64,000 nt of DNA from an uncultured Oscillospiraceae bacterium (GTDB taxonomy: Bacteria > Bacillota_A > Clostridia > Oscillospirales > Acutalibacteraceae): NCBI GenBank assembly GCA_910589395.1, contig CAJUTL010000010.1:19449-83448 (forward strand), read 5' to 3'. A program made the translations under genes and the position numbers. Position 1 is the stretch's first letter; each line of letters begins with the position of its first letter. Shown piece by piece: positions 34,748-43,084 of this stretch. A model generated the notes under the pieces. That model was not told the origin of the DNA and made no database searches. It saw nothing but the letters and a program-made list of their open reading frames with translations.

Positions 34748-34903
34748 TGCCTCCCCTTGTTCCACAAGAGGAGGTGGCATGCGTAAGCATGCCGGAAGGG
34801 ATCTAGCACACGCAGAGACTACCATAGAATCGCCAGCTCCTGATCCCCTCAGTCAGCCTATCGGCGACAGCTCCCCTTGCTTTGCAAGGGGAGCCTAAGG
34901 GCG
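34748..34903. repeat. Family B dispersed repeat
   Basis: CTCCCCTTGTTCC at the left and GGGGAGCCTAAGGGCG at the right, with CATGCGTAAGCATG inside. Families A, A and B fill the 34385-34950 spacer, which has no gene. Confidence 0.85.
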
Positions 34904-34952
34904 TTGCTAAACCATAATTTACCGCTTGCCCTTCTTTCTAAATTTCTAATTG

Positions 34953-35641
34953 CTAATTACTAATTGCTTTTTTCGCTGTCAGCACCACGGTGCTTTCCTT
35001 TCGCCAGACCTCTTTTACTTCCCGGAAGCCGGCGGCCAACAGCATTTTCTTTTGGTTTTCCACCGTACAGGGGGTGTCGTAGTGATATTCCTTTTCCCTG
35101 TCCAGGCCCTGCTCCCGCTTTAAGCGCTCATATTCCGCGAAGAAGAAATCCTCTGTGCCCTGGGGGTCCTCCACCTCTTCCGCCGGGATCATATAATCGC
35201 ATTCCACATAGACGCCGCCCGGCTTTAAGGAGCGAAGGATCCGGCGGTACAGCTCTGTTTTCACCTGGTGGGTATAGTGGTGCAGCGTCATCACCGTAAG
35301 AGCGCCGTCGTACCGGTTTTCTCCCATGTCGAAATCAAAGTAGCTCATCCGGTGTAAAAGAAGCTTCTTATCGGGGTATTTCTTTCGGAGCAGGCCCAGC
35401 ATTTCCCCGGAAAGATCGATCCCGTTACCCGCACCTCGGGGAAACGCTGAAAGACAGTTTCCAGCTCCAATCCCGTACCGATCCCCAGATCCAGGAGCTC
35501 CTTACACCCCTCCGGCAGATACAGCGCCGGAACGTGTTTGCTTTCCAGTCCGCCGCCGATATGCCCGGTGTGCACCTCGTCATAGCTTTTACTGCGGGCG
35601 TCGAAAAATGCTCCCATTTCTTCCAGTCTCTGCTCTTCCAT
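34953..35641 (-). pseudogene. SAM-dependent methyltransferase broken by a frameshift
   Basis: Two overlapping leftward frames make one class I methyltransferase. The 5' part (35345-35641) has the SAM motif LLDLGIGTGLELE and breaks off after VRVTG; the 3' part resumes in another frame with IDLSGEMLGLLRKKYPDKK and continues to GALTVMTLHHYT and the C-terminus. Restoring one base at about 35419-35424, where a GGG run stands, rejoins them, so GGGG to GGG contraction is the simplest cause. It may be a sequencing error. It is three bases downstream of a TetR gene, so probably its regulated partner. Target unknown. Confidence 0.82.
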
Positions 35642-35644
35642 ACT

Positions 35645-36214
35645 CTATTCCTTTTCCTTTCTTTCCTGTGCGAGAAAAGCCGCGAAGGCCTTTCTCAGCA
35701 GCTCCTCCGCCTTCTCCCGCGGCAGATCTATTTCATTTGATAAGACCTGGGAAGCGATCCCGTGAGAATACAGCCAGAAATTCAGGAAAAGGTTTTCGGC
35801 CCCTTCCTCCGGCAGCCCGGTGACCCGCCCGGCGTTTTCTATGGTTTCCCTGTTCCATTCCGCCCGGGCGATATCCTTCAGGCTGCTTCCCGCCATATTG
35901 CGAACCAGAAACAGCGCCCGAAACACCTCTTTTTCCGCCCTCGCGAATTCCACATAGGCCATTCCCTGAGTGAGAAGCCGGTTTTCCGGCTTCATTCTGG
36001 CGTTCATAAACTCATCGTACACCCGGTCCATGGCAAGCCGCAATTCCTGCTTCAGGGCCTCCATATTTTCATACAGGCGAAACAGCGGCTGGGTGGAGCG
36101 CCCCAGCTTTTTGGCGAGAGCCCGGGCATTCACGCCCTCTATTCCCTGCTCCCGCACCAATGCCAGCGCCGCTTCCATGACCTGCTCCCGTGTGATCTTC
36201 GACTTCGGCGGCAT
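35645..36214 (-). CDS. TetR-family transcriptional regulator
   Basis: 189 residues. The N-terminal helix-turn-helix (about 8-52) reads TREQVMEAALALVREQGIEG then NARALAKKLGRSTQPLFRLY; the C-terminal ligand domain resembles WHG/TetR_C_33 proteins. AAAGGAGGG precedes the ATG. A 32-base palindrome 20 bases upstream of the start overlaps the likely transcription start, so autorepression is likely. It is co-transcribed with the broken methyltransferase. Ligand unknown. Confidence 0.9.
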   Translation of the reverse strand: MPPKSKITREQVMEAALALVREQGIEGVNARALAKKLGRSTQPLFRLYENMEALKQELRLAMDRVYDEFMNARMKPENRLLTQGMAYVEFARAEKEVFRALFLVRNMAGSSLKDIARAEWNRETIENAGRVTGLPEEGAENLFLNFWLYSHGIASQVLSNEIDLPREKAEELLRKAFAAFLAQERKEKE

Positions 36215-36233
36215 AGCGAGCCCTCCTTTTTTA

Positions 36234-36265
36234 AAATAACATTCGTTACGTAACTTATGTTATTT
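36234..36265. promoter_or_regulatory. Palindromic operator of the TetR regulator
   Basis: AAATAACATTCGTTAC and GTAACTTATGTTATTT; the 16-base arms mismatch at only two places. It begins directly after the -10 box of the TetR promoter, where bound repressor would block transcription. Confidence 0.8.
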
Positions 36266-36294
36266 ATTATAACTGCGTTTCTTCCCTTTGTCAA
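36266..36294 (-). promoter_or_regulatory. Consensus promoter of the TetR gene
   Basis: Perfect TTGACA, 17-base spacer, perfect TATAAT on the minus strand, abutting the operator. Confidence 0.88.
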
Positions 36295-36406
36295 GGTAAA
36301 CTCTGCCCAGTTAAAAAAGGTTGGAAGACACTGCTTCGGGAGCCTTTGAAACGCAGGGTTTTTCAGAGGTCTGTTTTAGATTTTCGCAGGAAAAGCGCCC
36401 CCTTTC

Positions 36407-36435
36407 TTGACCCTGAGCGAAAGAATGGATATAAT
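36407..36435 (+). promoter_or_regulatory. Promoter of the GT4-CsaB gene
   Basis: TTGACC, 17-base spacer, TATAAT, 28 bases before the ATG. Confidence 0.78.
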
Positions 36436-36463
36436 AAAAAGAAAAACGGTTTGGAGCGGCTTT

Positions 36464-38698
36464 ATGAAAGTGATCCATTTGATCGGCGGCGGGGATTCCG
36501 GCGGCGCAAAGACCCACGTGCTCAATCTGCTGAGAGAGCTGAACAATTTCATCGACGCGCGGCTGGTGTGCTTTCGGAAGGGAGATTTTTCCGAGGACGC
36601 GGAGCGTATGGGAATTCCCATCGATGTGATCGAATCCGGCAACCCCGTTGTGGGCCTGCGGGAGCTGAAAAAGCTGATCGGCAAGGAAAAAATCGATATT
36701 ATCCACTGCCACGGCGCCAGGGGGAACCTGATGGGGAACCTGATCAAAAAGCACCTGGGAGCTCCGGTGGTCACCACGGTACACAGCGACTACCGTCTGG
36801 ACTATTTGGGCCGGCCGGTGGCCAGGCTTTCCTATGGCACCACCAACATGCTGGCTTTGCGCCGGGTAAATTACTATATCGGCGTATCCGACCCCATGAC
36901 GGATATTCTCATTGAGCGGGATTTTCCCGCCGACCGCATTTACACCATTTATAACGGCATCGATTTCAAAACGCCGATTTCCACCGTGCCGAAGGAGGAG
37001 TATCTGCGCTCTTTGGGGGTGGATTACCGGGAAGGCGATGTGGTAGCGGGCATTGCCGCCCGGCTGAACCCCGTGAAGGATTACCCCACCCTTTTGCGGG
37101 CCATGAAGCTTGCCATCGCCAAAAACCCCCATCTTCGCCTGGTGGCCGCCGGAGACGGCGAGGACCTGGAAACGCTCACAAAGCTGGCGGAAGCCTTGGG
37201 AATCAAGGACCGGGTGTGCTTTGCCGGATGGGTAAAGGACATGAATTCCTTTTACCACGCCATCGATATCAACCTTCTGACCTCCCTCTCCGAGACCTTC
37301 CCCTATGCGCTGACAGAGGGAGCCAGAATGCACCGGGCCACCATCGCCTCCCGGGTAGGCGGTGTTCCGGTGCTGATCGACGATGGAAAAAACGGGCTGA
37401 TCTTCACCCCCGGCGACGAAAACCAGCTGGCAAGCTGCCTCATTCAGCTGGCAAATGACAAGGCTCTCCGGGATGAAATGGGAGAGCGGCTGTATCAAAA
37501 GGCCTCCACTGAATTTTCCATTGACCGCATGGTAGAGCACCAGCTGGAGATCTATGAAAGCATCTTGGAGAGGGAACAGAGAAAGCGGGAAATGCAGGGA
37601 AAGCGGGACGGCGTGATCATCTGCGGCGCATACGGCCACGGAAACGCCGGAGACGACGCCATTTTGAAATCCATTATCCAATCGGTGCAAAGACTGGACC
37701 GACATATTCCCATTACCGTGCTGGCAAAAAATACAGAAAGCATTAAAAAGCGTTACCGGGTCGATTCCATTCACACGCTGAATGTACCGAAAATGCTGCT
37801 TGCCATGCGAAAATCGAGACTCTATATCAACGGCGGCGGTACTCTGATCCAAAACGCCACCAGCCACCGAAGCCTGTGGTACTACCTTTTCACCCTGCGG
37901 GCGGCAAAGCTTTTGGGGAACAGGGTGGATATGTACGGCTGCGGCATTGGCCCTGTTACCGGGAAAAAGGATATTACCCTGGTCAAAAAAGTGCTGGAGC
38001 GCTCTGCCGACATTATCACCCTGCGGGAGCGGGATTCCATGGAGGAGCTGCAAAGCTTCGGCGTGAAAAATCCCGAGATCCTTTTGAGCTCCGATCCCGC
38101 GCTGGCGCTGGAGCAATGCTCCCCGGAGGACACGGAGCTTTACCTGAAAAAGCATGGCTTGACCTCTCAGGGACATTATCTCTGCTTTATGCTGCGCACC
38201 TGGTACGGCTTTGCGGAAAAGGCGGAGGCCTTCGCGAAATGCGCCCAGTACGCCTATGACCTGTACGGCCTGACCCCCGTGTTCCTTTCCCTGAATATCT
38301 ACCACGACACCGCCGCTGCGTTACAGGTGATCGAACATTTGGACTGTCCCTATCATATTCTGGACGACGGCACGGAGCCGGAAATGCTGATCTCCGCCCT
38401 TTCCCACATGGACGTGGTGGTCTCCATGCGGCTGCACGGGCTGATCCTTTCCTCCCTGAGCGGGATCCCGCTGGTGGGCGTTTCCTATGATCCGAAAATC
38501 GGCTCCTTCCTGAAATATTTGGGCTATGGAAGCTGTACCCAGCTTTCTGAGGTGACGGAGGAGGGCCTGCTTGCCGATTTGGACGAGGCGGTAAAGCAGA
38601 TCCCGCAAAAGGAAGATCTGCGAAAGCATGCCGCCCGGCTGCAGGCAGTGGAAAAGAGAAACAGTGAGGCCGTTGAGAAGCTTTTGAACAACGAGTAA
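36464..38698 (+). CDS. Glycosyltransferase family 4 fused to CsaB-type pyruvyl transferase
   Basis: 744 residues from ATG 36464 (MKVIHLIGGGDSGGAK), with TTGGAG upstream; the frame before it overlaps the promoter. Residues 1-about 370 are a GT4 (GT-B fold) with IIHCHGARGNL, a donor-binding half (VVAGIAARLNPVKDYPTL, ETFPYALTEGA). Residues about 382-735 are a polysaccharide pyruvyl transferase: GAYGHGNAGDDAIL, YINGGGTLIQN, GCGIGPVTG and SMRLHGLILSSLSGIPLVG. Known: CsaB adds ketal-pyruvate to secondary wall polymer, the ligand of SLH domains. The fusion joins sugar transfer with pyruvylation. Fits the SLH proteins at 19455 and 22066. Monocistronic. Confidence 0.92.
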   Translation: MKVIHLIGGGDSGGAKTHVLNLLRELNNFIDARLVCFRKGDFSEDAERMGIPIDVIESGNPVVGLRELKKLIGKEKIDIIHCHGARGNLMGNLIKKHLGAPVVTTVHSDYRLDYLGRPVARLSYGTTNMLALRRVNYYIGVSDPMTDILIERDFPADRIYTIYNGIDFKTPISTVPKEEYLRSLGVDYREGDVVAGIAARLNPVKDYPTLLRAMKLAIAKNPHLRLVAAGDGEDLETLTKLAEALGIKDRVCFAGWVKDMNSFYHAIDINLLTSLSETFPYALTEGARMHRATIASRVGGVPVLIDDGKNGLIFTPGDENQLASCLIQLANDKALRDEMGERLYQKASTEFSIDRMVEHQLEIYESILEREQRKREMQGKRDGVIICGAYGHGNAGDDAILKSIIQSVQRLDRHIPITVLAKNTESIKKRYRVDSIHTLNVPKMLLAMRKSRLYINGGGTLIQNATSHRSLWYYLFTLRAAKLLGNRVDMYGCGIGPVTGKKDITLVKKVLERSADIITLRERDSMEELQSFGVKNPEILLSSDPALALEQCSPEDTELYLKKHGLTSQGHYLCFMLRTWYGFAEKAEAFAKCAQYAYDLYGLTPVFLSLNIYHDTAAALQVIEHLDCPYHILDDGTEPEMLISALSHMDVVVSMRLHGLILSSLSGIPLVGVSYDPKIGSFLKYLGYGSCTQLSEVTEEGLLADLDEAVKQIPQKEDLRKHAARLQAVEKRNSEAVEKLLNNE

Positions 38699-38743
38699 GC
38701 TATAAAGATGCTGAACAGTAGTGACGCCTTCGGTGCAATGAAG

Positions 38744-38803
38744 GAAGGACGAGATTCTTCCAAAAAACAAAGCTTGCTTTGTTTTTTGTTCAGGCAATGA
38801 CAG
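38744..38803. repeat. Family A repeat, right-half fragment
   Basis: GACGAGATTCTTCC then AAAACAAAGC-TTGCTTTGTTTT and TTCAGGCAATGACA. The left arm is missing. Confidence 0.65.
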
Positions 38804-38896
38804 GTGGAAAGTAAACGAGAGACCACTAAATTATAGTTTAGGGGTTTCCGCTATTCGTCAGCCCGCCAAATTCCAATTTGCCGCACAGTTCCCTCG

Positions 38897-39029
38897 TGTC
38901 ATCCTGAGGAACGAAGAATCTCGACCTGAAAGCCCTTAAAAAAGATTCAAAGGGCAAGATTCTTCGCGGCAGCAAAGCTTGCTTTGCCAGAAAAGCGAGG
39001 CTGGCTTCGCTTTTTGCTCAGGAATGACA
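38897..39029. repeat. Family A repeat with nested hairpins
   Basis: GTCATCCTGAGGAACGAAGAATC at the left (shown by landmark only in part) and CTCAGGAATGAC at the right; AGCAAAGCTTGCTTTGC and AAAGCGAGGCTGGCTTCGCTTT are nested. Spacer 38699-39246 otherwise holds no gene. Confidence 0.78.
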
Positions 39030-39248
39030 GACGGAGAGTGAGTACCTCGCCGTTGGTCAGGTCGGAAACCAGTCTCCTGCACCAAACAGCTTCTCGAGTG
39101 GGTGCAGCGGCACAAGCGTTGTAACCAACGCTGCAAATTCCTATTTACCGGCTGTTTCTCTTTTCTCTTCCTCGCGCCACTATGTGGTATTTTCGCTGTC
39201 TGGCATCTACTATCCAATATTCTGGCTTTCAAGGAATATAAAACAAAG

Positions 39249-39290
39249 AAAAAGCCCGCCGCCTTCGGAAATGAACCAAAGCGGCGGGTC
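39249..39290 (-). terminator. Terminator of the his operon
   Basis: CCCGCCGC pairs with GCGGCGGG; leftward it ends in CTTTTTC. It directly follows the methyltransferase stop. Confidence 0.82.
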
Positions 39291-39974
39291 TTATTTCTTT
39301 TTTGCGATGATCAGGAAATGGTGCTCTGTATTTTCCGCAAAACCACGTTTCTGAAGTTCCTCTTCGTACCAGTGAAAATCGCTTTCCATACGATCCGAAA
39401 AACTTCCGAAACGCTTTTTTGCATAGCCCCGCAATGCTTCCTCTGAGAAAAAGCGCACATTAGGATACGCCTGGTTCCGATACATGATCCGAAACCCGGC
39501 CTTCGAAAATTTCGGCGCCTGGTTTTCCAGGTTCCAGTCTATTCTGATATCACTTTCCCCCGGCAGCAGGCGCCGGCGCAGAAGGGCGCTGTCTTGTCCG
39601 CCTCTTTGCTGAGTGAGAAAAAAACCGCTTTTTTTCAGCACCCTGTGCACTTCCGACAGTTCATAAGGCCCGCCGTTATCAAGAAGCAGATCAAAGCTGT
39701 TATCGGGAAACGGCAAAGAAGCAGGATTTTCCTGCCGCTTTACTTTCACGCCGGAAGAAACCAGCCGTTTTATCGCATCTTCCGGCTGCCCCTGCCCACA
39801 CGCCGCAAAGCAAAGCTCTCGGGGGTGGCGCAGAGACAACAGGAATTCACCATCGTCCGGCGACAGATCCAGCAGGTGATCCCCCGGCTTCAGAAAATCC
39901 AATACCTTTTCCCGCCAGCTCCAAGGCAGCGGCTCCTGTTTCCAGGAGGATACGTTCCAAGAAAGATCGCTCAT
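39291..39974 (-). CDS. SAM-dependent methyltransferase coupled to hisE
   Basis: 227 residues. A class I fold is suggested by LLDLSPDDGEFLLSL (motif I variant, the GxGxG being SPDDG), SLPFPDNSFDLLLDNGG and EVHRVLKKSGFFLTQQRGG. The ATG overlaps the hisE stop as ATGA, so it is the last gene of the his operon and translationally coupled. Target unknown; related sequences are annotated as tRNA or small-molecule methyltransferases. The link to histidine synthesis is unexplained. Confidence 0.82.
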   Translation of the reverse strand: MSDLSWNVSSWKQEPLPWSWREKVLDFLKPGDHLLDLSPDDGEFLLSLRHPRELCFAACGQGQPEDAIKRLVSSGVKVKRQENPASLPFPDNSFDLLLDNGGPYELSEVHRVLKKSGFFLTQQRGGQDSALLRRRLLPGESDIRIDWNLENQAPKFSKAGFRIMYRNQAYPNVRFFSEEALRGYAKKRFGSFSDRMESDFHWYEEELQKRGFAENTEHHFLIIAKKK

Positions 39975-40294
39975 GTGTTTTTGTCCACCTGATGAAAGGT
40001 TTTCAGGTTGCCCTGCTTTTGGCTTCGGCGGGCAAGCTCCGCTTCCACAGCCTCCAAGGGAATATTTTCATTCACCATCAGCACGGTAAGGTGATAGAGC
40101 AGGTCGCTGAGCTCCAGCACCGTTTCCTTGGGGTCGCCGTTTTTGGCAGCAATGATGGTTTCGCTGCATTCCTCGCCGCATTTCTTCAAAATCTTATCCA
40201 GCCCCTGCTCAAACAGGTAGCAAGTGTAGGAGCCCTCTGCTTTTTCCGATTTCCGGGAAAGGACGGTCTCATATAATTCCCGCAATACGTTCAT
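39971..40294 (-). CDS. hisE: Phosphoribosyl-ATP pyrophosphatase
   Basis: 107 residues from ATG 40294 (MNVLRELYETVLSRK); the longer frame is a shadow through hisI. The metal-binding helices show KCGEECSETIIAAKNGD and ELSDLLYHLTVLM. Known: hydrolyses phosphoribosyl-ATP to the AMP form, the second step of histidine synthesis. It overlaps the stop of the hisA-hisI gene as ATGA. In many bacteria HisE is fused to HisI; here HisI is fused to HisA instead. Confidence 0.95.
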   Translation of the reverse strand: MNVLRELYETVLSRKSEKAEGSYTCYLFEQGLDKILKKCGEECSETIIAAKNGDPKETVLELSDLLYHLTVLMVNENIPLEAVEAELARRSQKQGNLKTFHQVDKNT

Positions 40295-41391
40295 ACGCTC
40301 TGTTCCTCTTTTCGTTCGGGGTCCGGGGTAAGCCGCTGGAAGAAGCAGCTGTGGTTCCCGGTATGACAGGCCGCGCCGGTTTGCTTGACCCGCAGCAGCA
40401 GAGTATCGTCGTCGCAGTCGGTATAGGCGCTGACGATCTTTTGAATATGGCCGGAGGTTTCCCCCTTGTGCCACAGCTGCTTTCGGCTGCGGCTGTAGAA
40501 CCAGGTTTCTCCCGTCTCGAAGGATCTTTTCAGGGATTCCCGGTTCATATAGGCCAGCATCAGCACCTCATCGGTTTCGTCCTCCTGCACGATCACCGGC
40601 AGCAGCTCGGATTTTTGAAAGTAGCGGTCGATTTCATCGTCTACGGCGGAAGCCGTTTTCGGGCGCTTCTGGGAAACCTTGTGGCAGGCAATGATCGCCG
40701 CCCGCAGATCCAGAGCGCCGTTATAGACAGAGCGCCCGGCAATGGCGCCGTAAAGTCCCAGGTCGTGCAGCGCCACAAGATCCAGCAGGCTGCTGACGCC
40801 GCCGCTGGCAATGATATTGCAGCTTACCGCCTGGTTCAGCTTATCCAGCATGACCAGGTTCGGGCCGTTCATCATGCCATCATGAGAAATATCAGTAAAG
40901 ATGATATAGGAAACGCCCGCGTCCTCCATGCGTCTGGCAAGCTCCAGATATCCAATTTCGCTTTGCTCCGTCCAGCCCTCGGCGGCAGCTTTTCCGTCCA
41001 GGGCGTCGATCCCCACGGCGATCCTTTTCCCATAGGCCTTTACCGCTTCCCGCACAAAGCTTGGGTCCCGCAGGGCCACAGAGCCCAGCACCACCCGGCT
41101 GACTCCCTGCTCCAGATACCGCTCCACCGTTTCCCGGGTCCGAATGCCTCCACCCACTTGAATGTGAACGTCGGTATTTTGCAGCACCTGTAAGATGGAA
41201 TCCGTGTTTTTGGGCTTTCCGTCCTTCGCGCCGTCCAGGTCCACCATGTGGATCCAGTGAGCGCCCTGCTCCTGGAACCGGCAGGCGGTGGAAACGGGAT
41301 CGGGCGCCACCACTTCAGCGGTACTGTAATCTCCCTGATACAGCCGGACGCATTTTCCGTCCTTCAGATCAATGGCCGGTAACACGATCAT
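40291..41391 (-). CDS. hisA-hisI: HisA-HisI fusion: ProFAR isomerase and phosphoribosyl-AMP cyclohydrolase
   Basis: 366 residues. Residues 1-about 240 are HisA: MIVLPAIDLKDGKCVRLYQGD, VGGGIRTRET, TDISHDGMMNGPN and ASGGVSSLLDL. A linker of about 20 (KVSQKRPKTASAVDDE) joins HisI (about 260-355): LMLAYMNRESL, WFYSRSRKQLWHKGETSGH and the zinc cysteines in DCDDD and ACHTGNHSCF. Both halves look complete, so both steps (cyclohydrolase, step 3; isomerase, step 4) should be on one chain. The usual order is hisA-hisF-hisI; here hisF is missing at the junction and hisH is missing upstream. Confidence 0.93.
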   Translation of the reverse strand: MIVLPAIDLKDGKCVRLYQGDYSTAEVVAPDPVSTACRFQEQGAHWIHMVDLDGAKDGKPKNTDSILQVLQNTDVHIQVGGGIRTRETVERYLEQGVSRVVLGSVALRDPSFVREAVKAYGKRIAVGIDALDGKAAAEGWTEQSEIGYLELARRMEDAGVSYIIFTDISHDGMMNGPNLVMLDKLNQAVSCNIIASGGVSSLLDLVALHDLGLYGAIAGRSVYNGALDLRAAIIACHKVSQKRPKTASAVDDEIDRYFQKSELLPVIVQEDETDEVLMLAYMNRESLKRSFETGETWFYSRSRKQLWHKGETSGHIQKIVSAYTDCDDDTLLLRVKQTGAACHTGNHSCFFQRLTPDPERKEEQSV

Positions 41392-41410
41392 AGCTTCTCC
41401 CCCCCTTTTT

Positions 41411-41995
41411 TTACAAAACGCCCTTGGACGACAGAACCGCGCTTTGATCCCCGGACAGGCTGATGGCGTCCTTCAGGGCATGGGCCGCGGCTTTAAACAG
41501 CGCTTCGATCATGTGATGGGAGTTTTTGCCGTATTTGCACTCCAAATGCAGGGTAAGCCCCGCGTTTACGGCAAAGGCGCGGAAAAACTCCTCTGTCATA
41601 CAGGTATCGAAATCTCCCACCCTTTCCTGGGGGAACTCGCCCCGGAATACCAGGTAGGACCTGCCGCTGAAGTCCGCCGCCGCGAAGGCCAGCGCCTCGT
41701 CCATGGGGATAAAGGCGCTGCCGTACCGGCAGATCCCCTGCTTGTTTCCGAGAGCCGCCCTAAAGGCCTGCCCCAGCACAATGCCGGTATCTTCAATGGT
41801 ATGGTGGCAGTCCACCGCCCAATCGCCCACCGTCTTCACGGTAAGGCCCAGACCGCCGTGAACCGCCAAGGCGGTGAGCATATGGTCAAAAAAACCTACT
41901 CCCGTGGAAATTTTGCTTTCGCCGCCGTCTAAGGACAGCGTAACGGAAACCTCGGTTTCCTTTGTTTCCCGGTGAAGCTCCGCATACCGTTCCAT
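41411..41995 (-). CDS. hisB: Imidazoleglycerol-phosphate dehydratase
   Basis: 194 residues from ATG 41995 (MERYAELHRETKETE), with GAAGGAAACC upstream. The manganese-binding repeats are GFFDHMLTALAVHG, DCHHTIEDTGIVLG, DFDTCMTEEFFRA and HHMIEALFKAAAHAL. Known: converts imidazoleglycerol phosphate to imidazole-acetol phosphate (step 6). A monofunctional form; no phosphatase domain. hisC ends 20 bases upstream. Confidence 0.97.
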   Translation of the reverse strand: MERYAELHRETKETEVSVTLSLDGGESKISTGVGFFDHMLTALAVHGGLGLTVKTVGDWAVDCHHTIEDTGIVLGQAFRAALGNKQGICRYGSAFIPMDEALAFAAADFSGRSYLVFRGEFPQERVGDFDTCMTEEFFRAFAVNAGLTLHLECKYGKNSHHMIEALFKAAAHALKDAISLSGDQSAVLSSKGVL

Positions 41996-42015
41996 ACCGG
42001 TTTCCTTCTTTCTGT

Positions 42016-43068
42016 TTATTTTTGCAGCCAGCGCTCCAGCGCGGCACAAAAGGCCTTGTTTTCTTCCGTTTTACCGCAGGTGACCCGCAAAAGGCCCCCT
42101 GTGTACCGCACGGCAATGCCCTGCTCCCACAAAAAGCGGTACAGGGCCTCCCCCTCCAGCAGTACAAGCGCTGCGAAATTCGTTTCTCCCGGCAGCAAGC
42201 GGAAACGGCCCGAAAACCGCTTTTCCAGCTGCTTCAGATCCGATACCAGCGCATTTTGAGAGCGCAGGATCTCCCGCCGCGCCCGCTTTAAAGCGTCCTT
42301 CCGGCGGAGAACGGCGGTTCCCAAAAGCTGAGAGACCGTATTCACATTATAGGGGGATTTTACCGCCCGCACCGCGCTTATCAGCTCTTTCCGGGCCACG
42401 GCAAAGCCCAGCCGCAGCGCCGCCATGCCGATGGCCTTGGAGCAGGTGCGAAGGATCACCAGGTTCTCGTATTCCTGAACCTCCGGCAGCAGGCTTTGGC
42501 CGGAAAAATCCATATAGGCCTCGTCCAGCACCACCAGTGCCTTTACGCCCCGCACCAGCCGCCTGAGCTCCTCCCTGGGGCATACCACTGAGGTGGGATT
42601 GCAGGGATTGCTGAAGATCAAAAGCTTTACTTCTTCATTGTTGCAGGTTTCAATGAGCTTGTCAATATCCAGCTGAAAATCCGCTGTTTTTTGAAGGGCA
42701 ACATGGCGGGCCTCCTGCACGAAGCCGTTGAAGGAATACATGGAAAAATCCGGCTCCACGGTGGCGTAGGCCTCTCCCTTTTGCAGAAAGCCGGAAAAAA
42801 GCACGGTGATAAGCTCATCGGAGCCGTTTCCCGCCGCCACACATTCCGCCGGGACCCCGTAATATTCCGCGAAGGCCTTACACAGCTCCTTCGCCGCGGG
42901 ATCGGGATAGCGGTTGAATTCCACCCGGCTCAAGGCCTCCCCCACCTCCCGCAGGGCGTCCTCCGGCAGGGGCAGGAAGGATTCGTTGGCGTCCAGGCGG
43001 ATCATTCCCTCCGCCTCCGCCGGGGCATAGGGCGTGAGCGCTTTCAGCTTTTCATTGAATTCGTACAT
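42016..43068 (-). CDS. hisC: Histidinol-phosphate aminotransferase
   Basis: 350 residues. Fold type I aminotransferase with N-terminal IRLDANESFLPLP, FSNPCNPTS, DEAYMDFSGQS and the PLP-Lys motif RTCSKAIGMAALRLGF. Known: PLP-dependent transamination of imidazole-acetol phosphate with glutamate (step 7). 16 bases after hisD. Confidence 0.96.
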   Translation of the reverse strand: MYEFNEKLKALTPYAPAEAEGMIRLDANESFLPLPEDALREVGEALSRVEFNRYPDPAAKELCKAFAEYYGVPAECVAAGNGSDELITVLFSGFLQKGEAYATVEPDFSMYSFNGFVQEARHVALQKTADFQLDIDKLIETCNNEEVKLLIFSNPCNPTSVVCPREELRRLVRGVKALVVLDEAYMDFSGQSLLPEVQEYENLVILRTCSKAIGMAALRLGFAVARKELISAVRAVKSPYNVNTVSQLLGTAVLRRKDALKRARREILRSQNALVSDLKQLEKRFSGRFRLLPGETNFAALVLLEGEALYRFLWEQGIAVRYTGGLLRVTCGKTEENKAFCAALERWLQK

Positions 43069-43084
43069 AGAACAGCCTCCGATC

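Noticed and set aside
36311..38305. 664-residue leftward frame over the GT4-CsaB gene
   Set aside because: Antisense shadow; no start signal and low-complexity composition.
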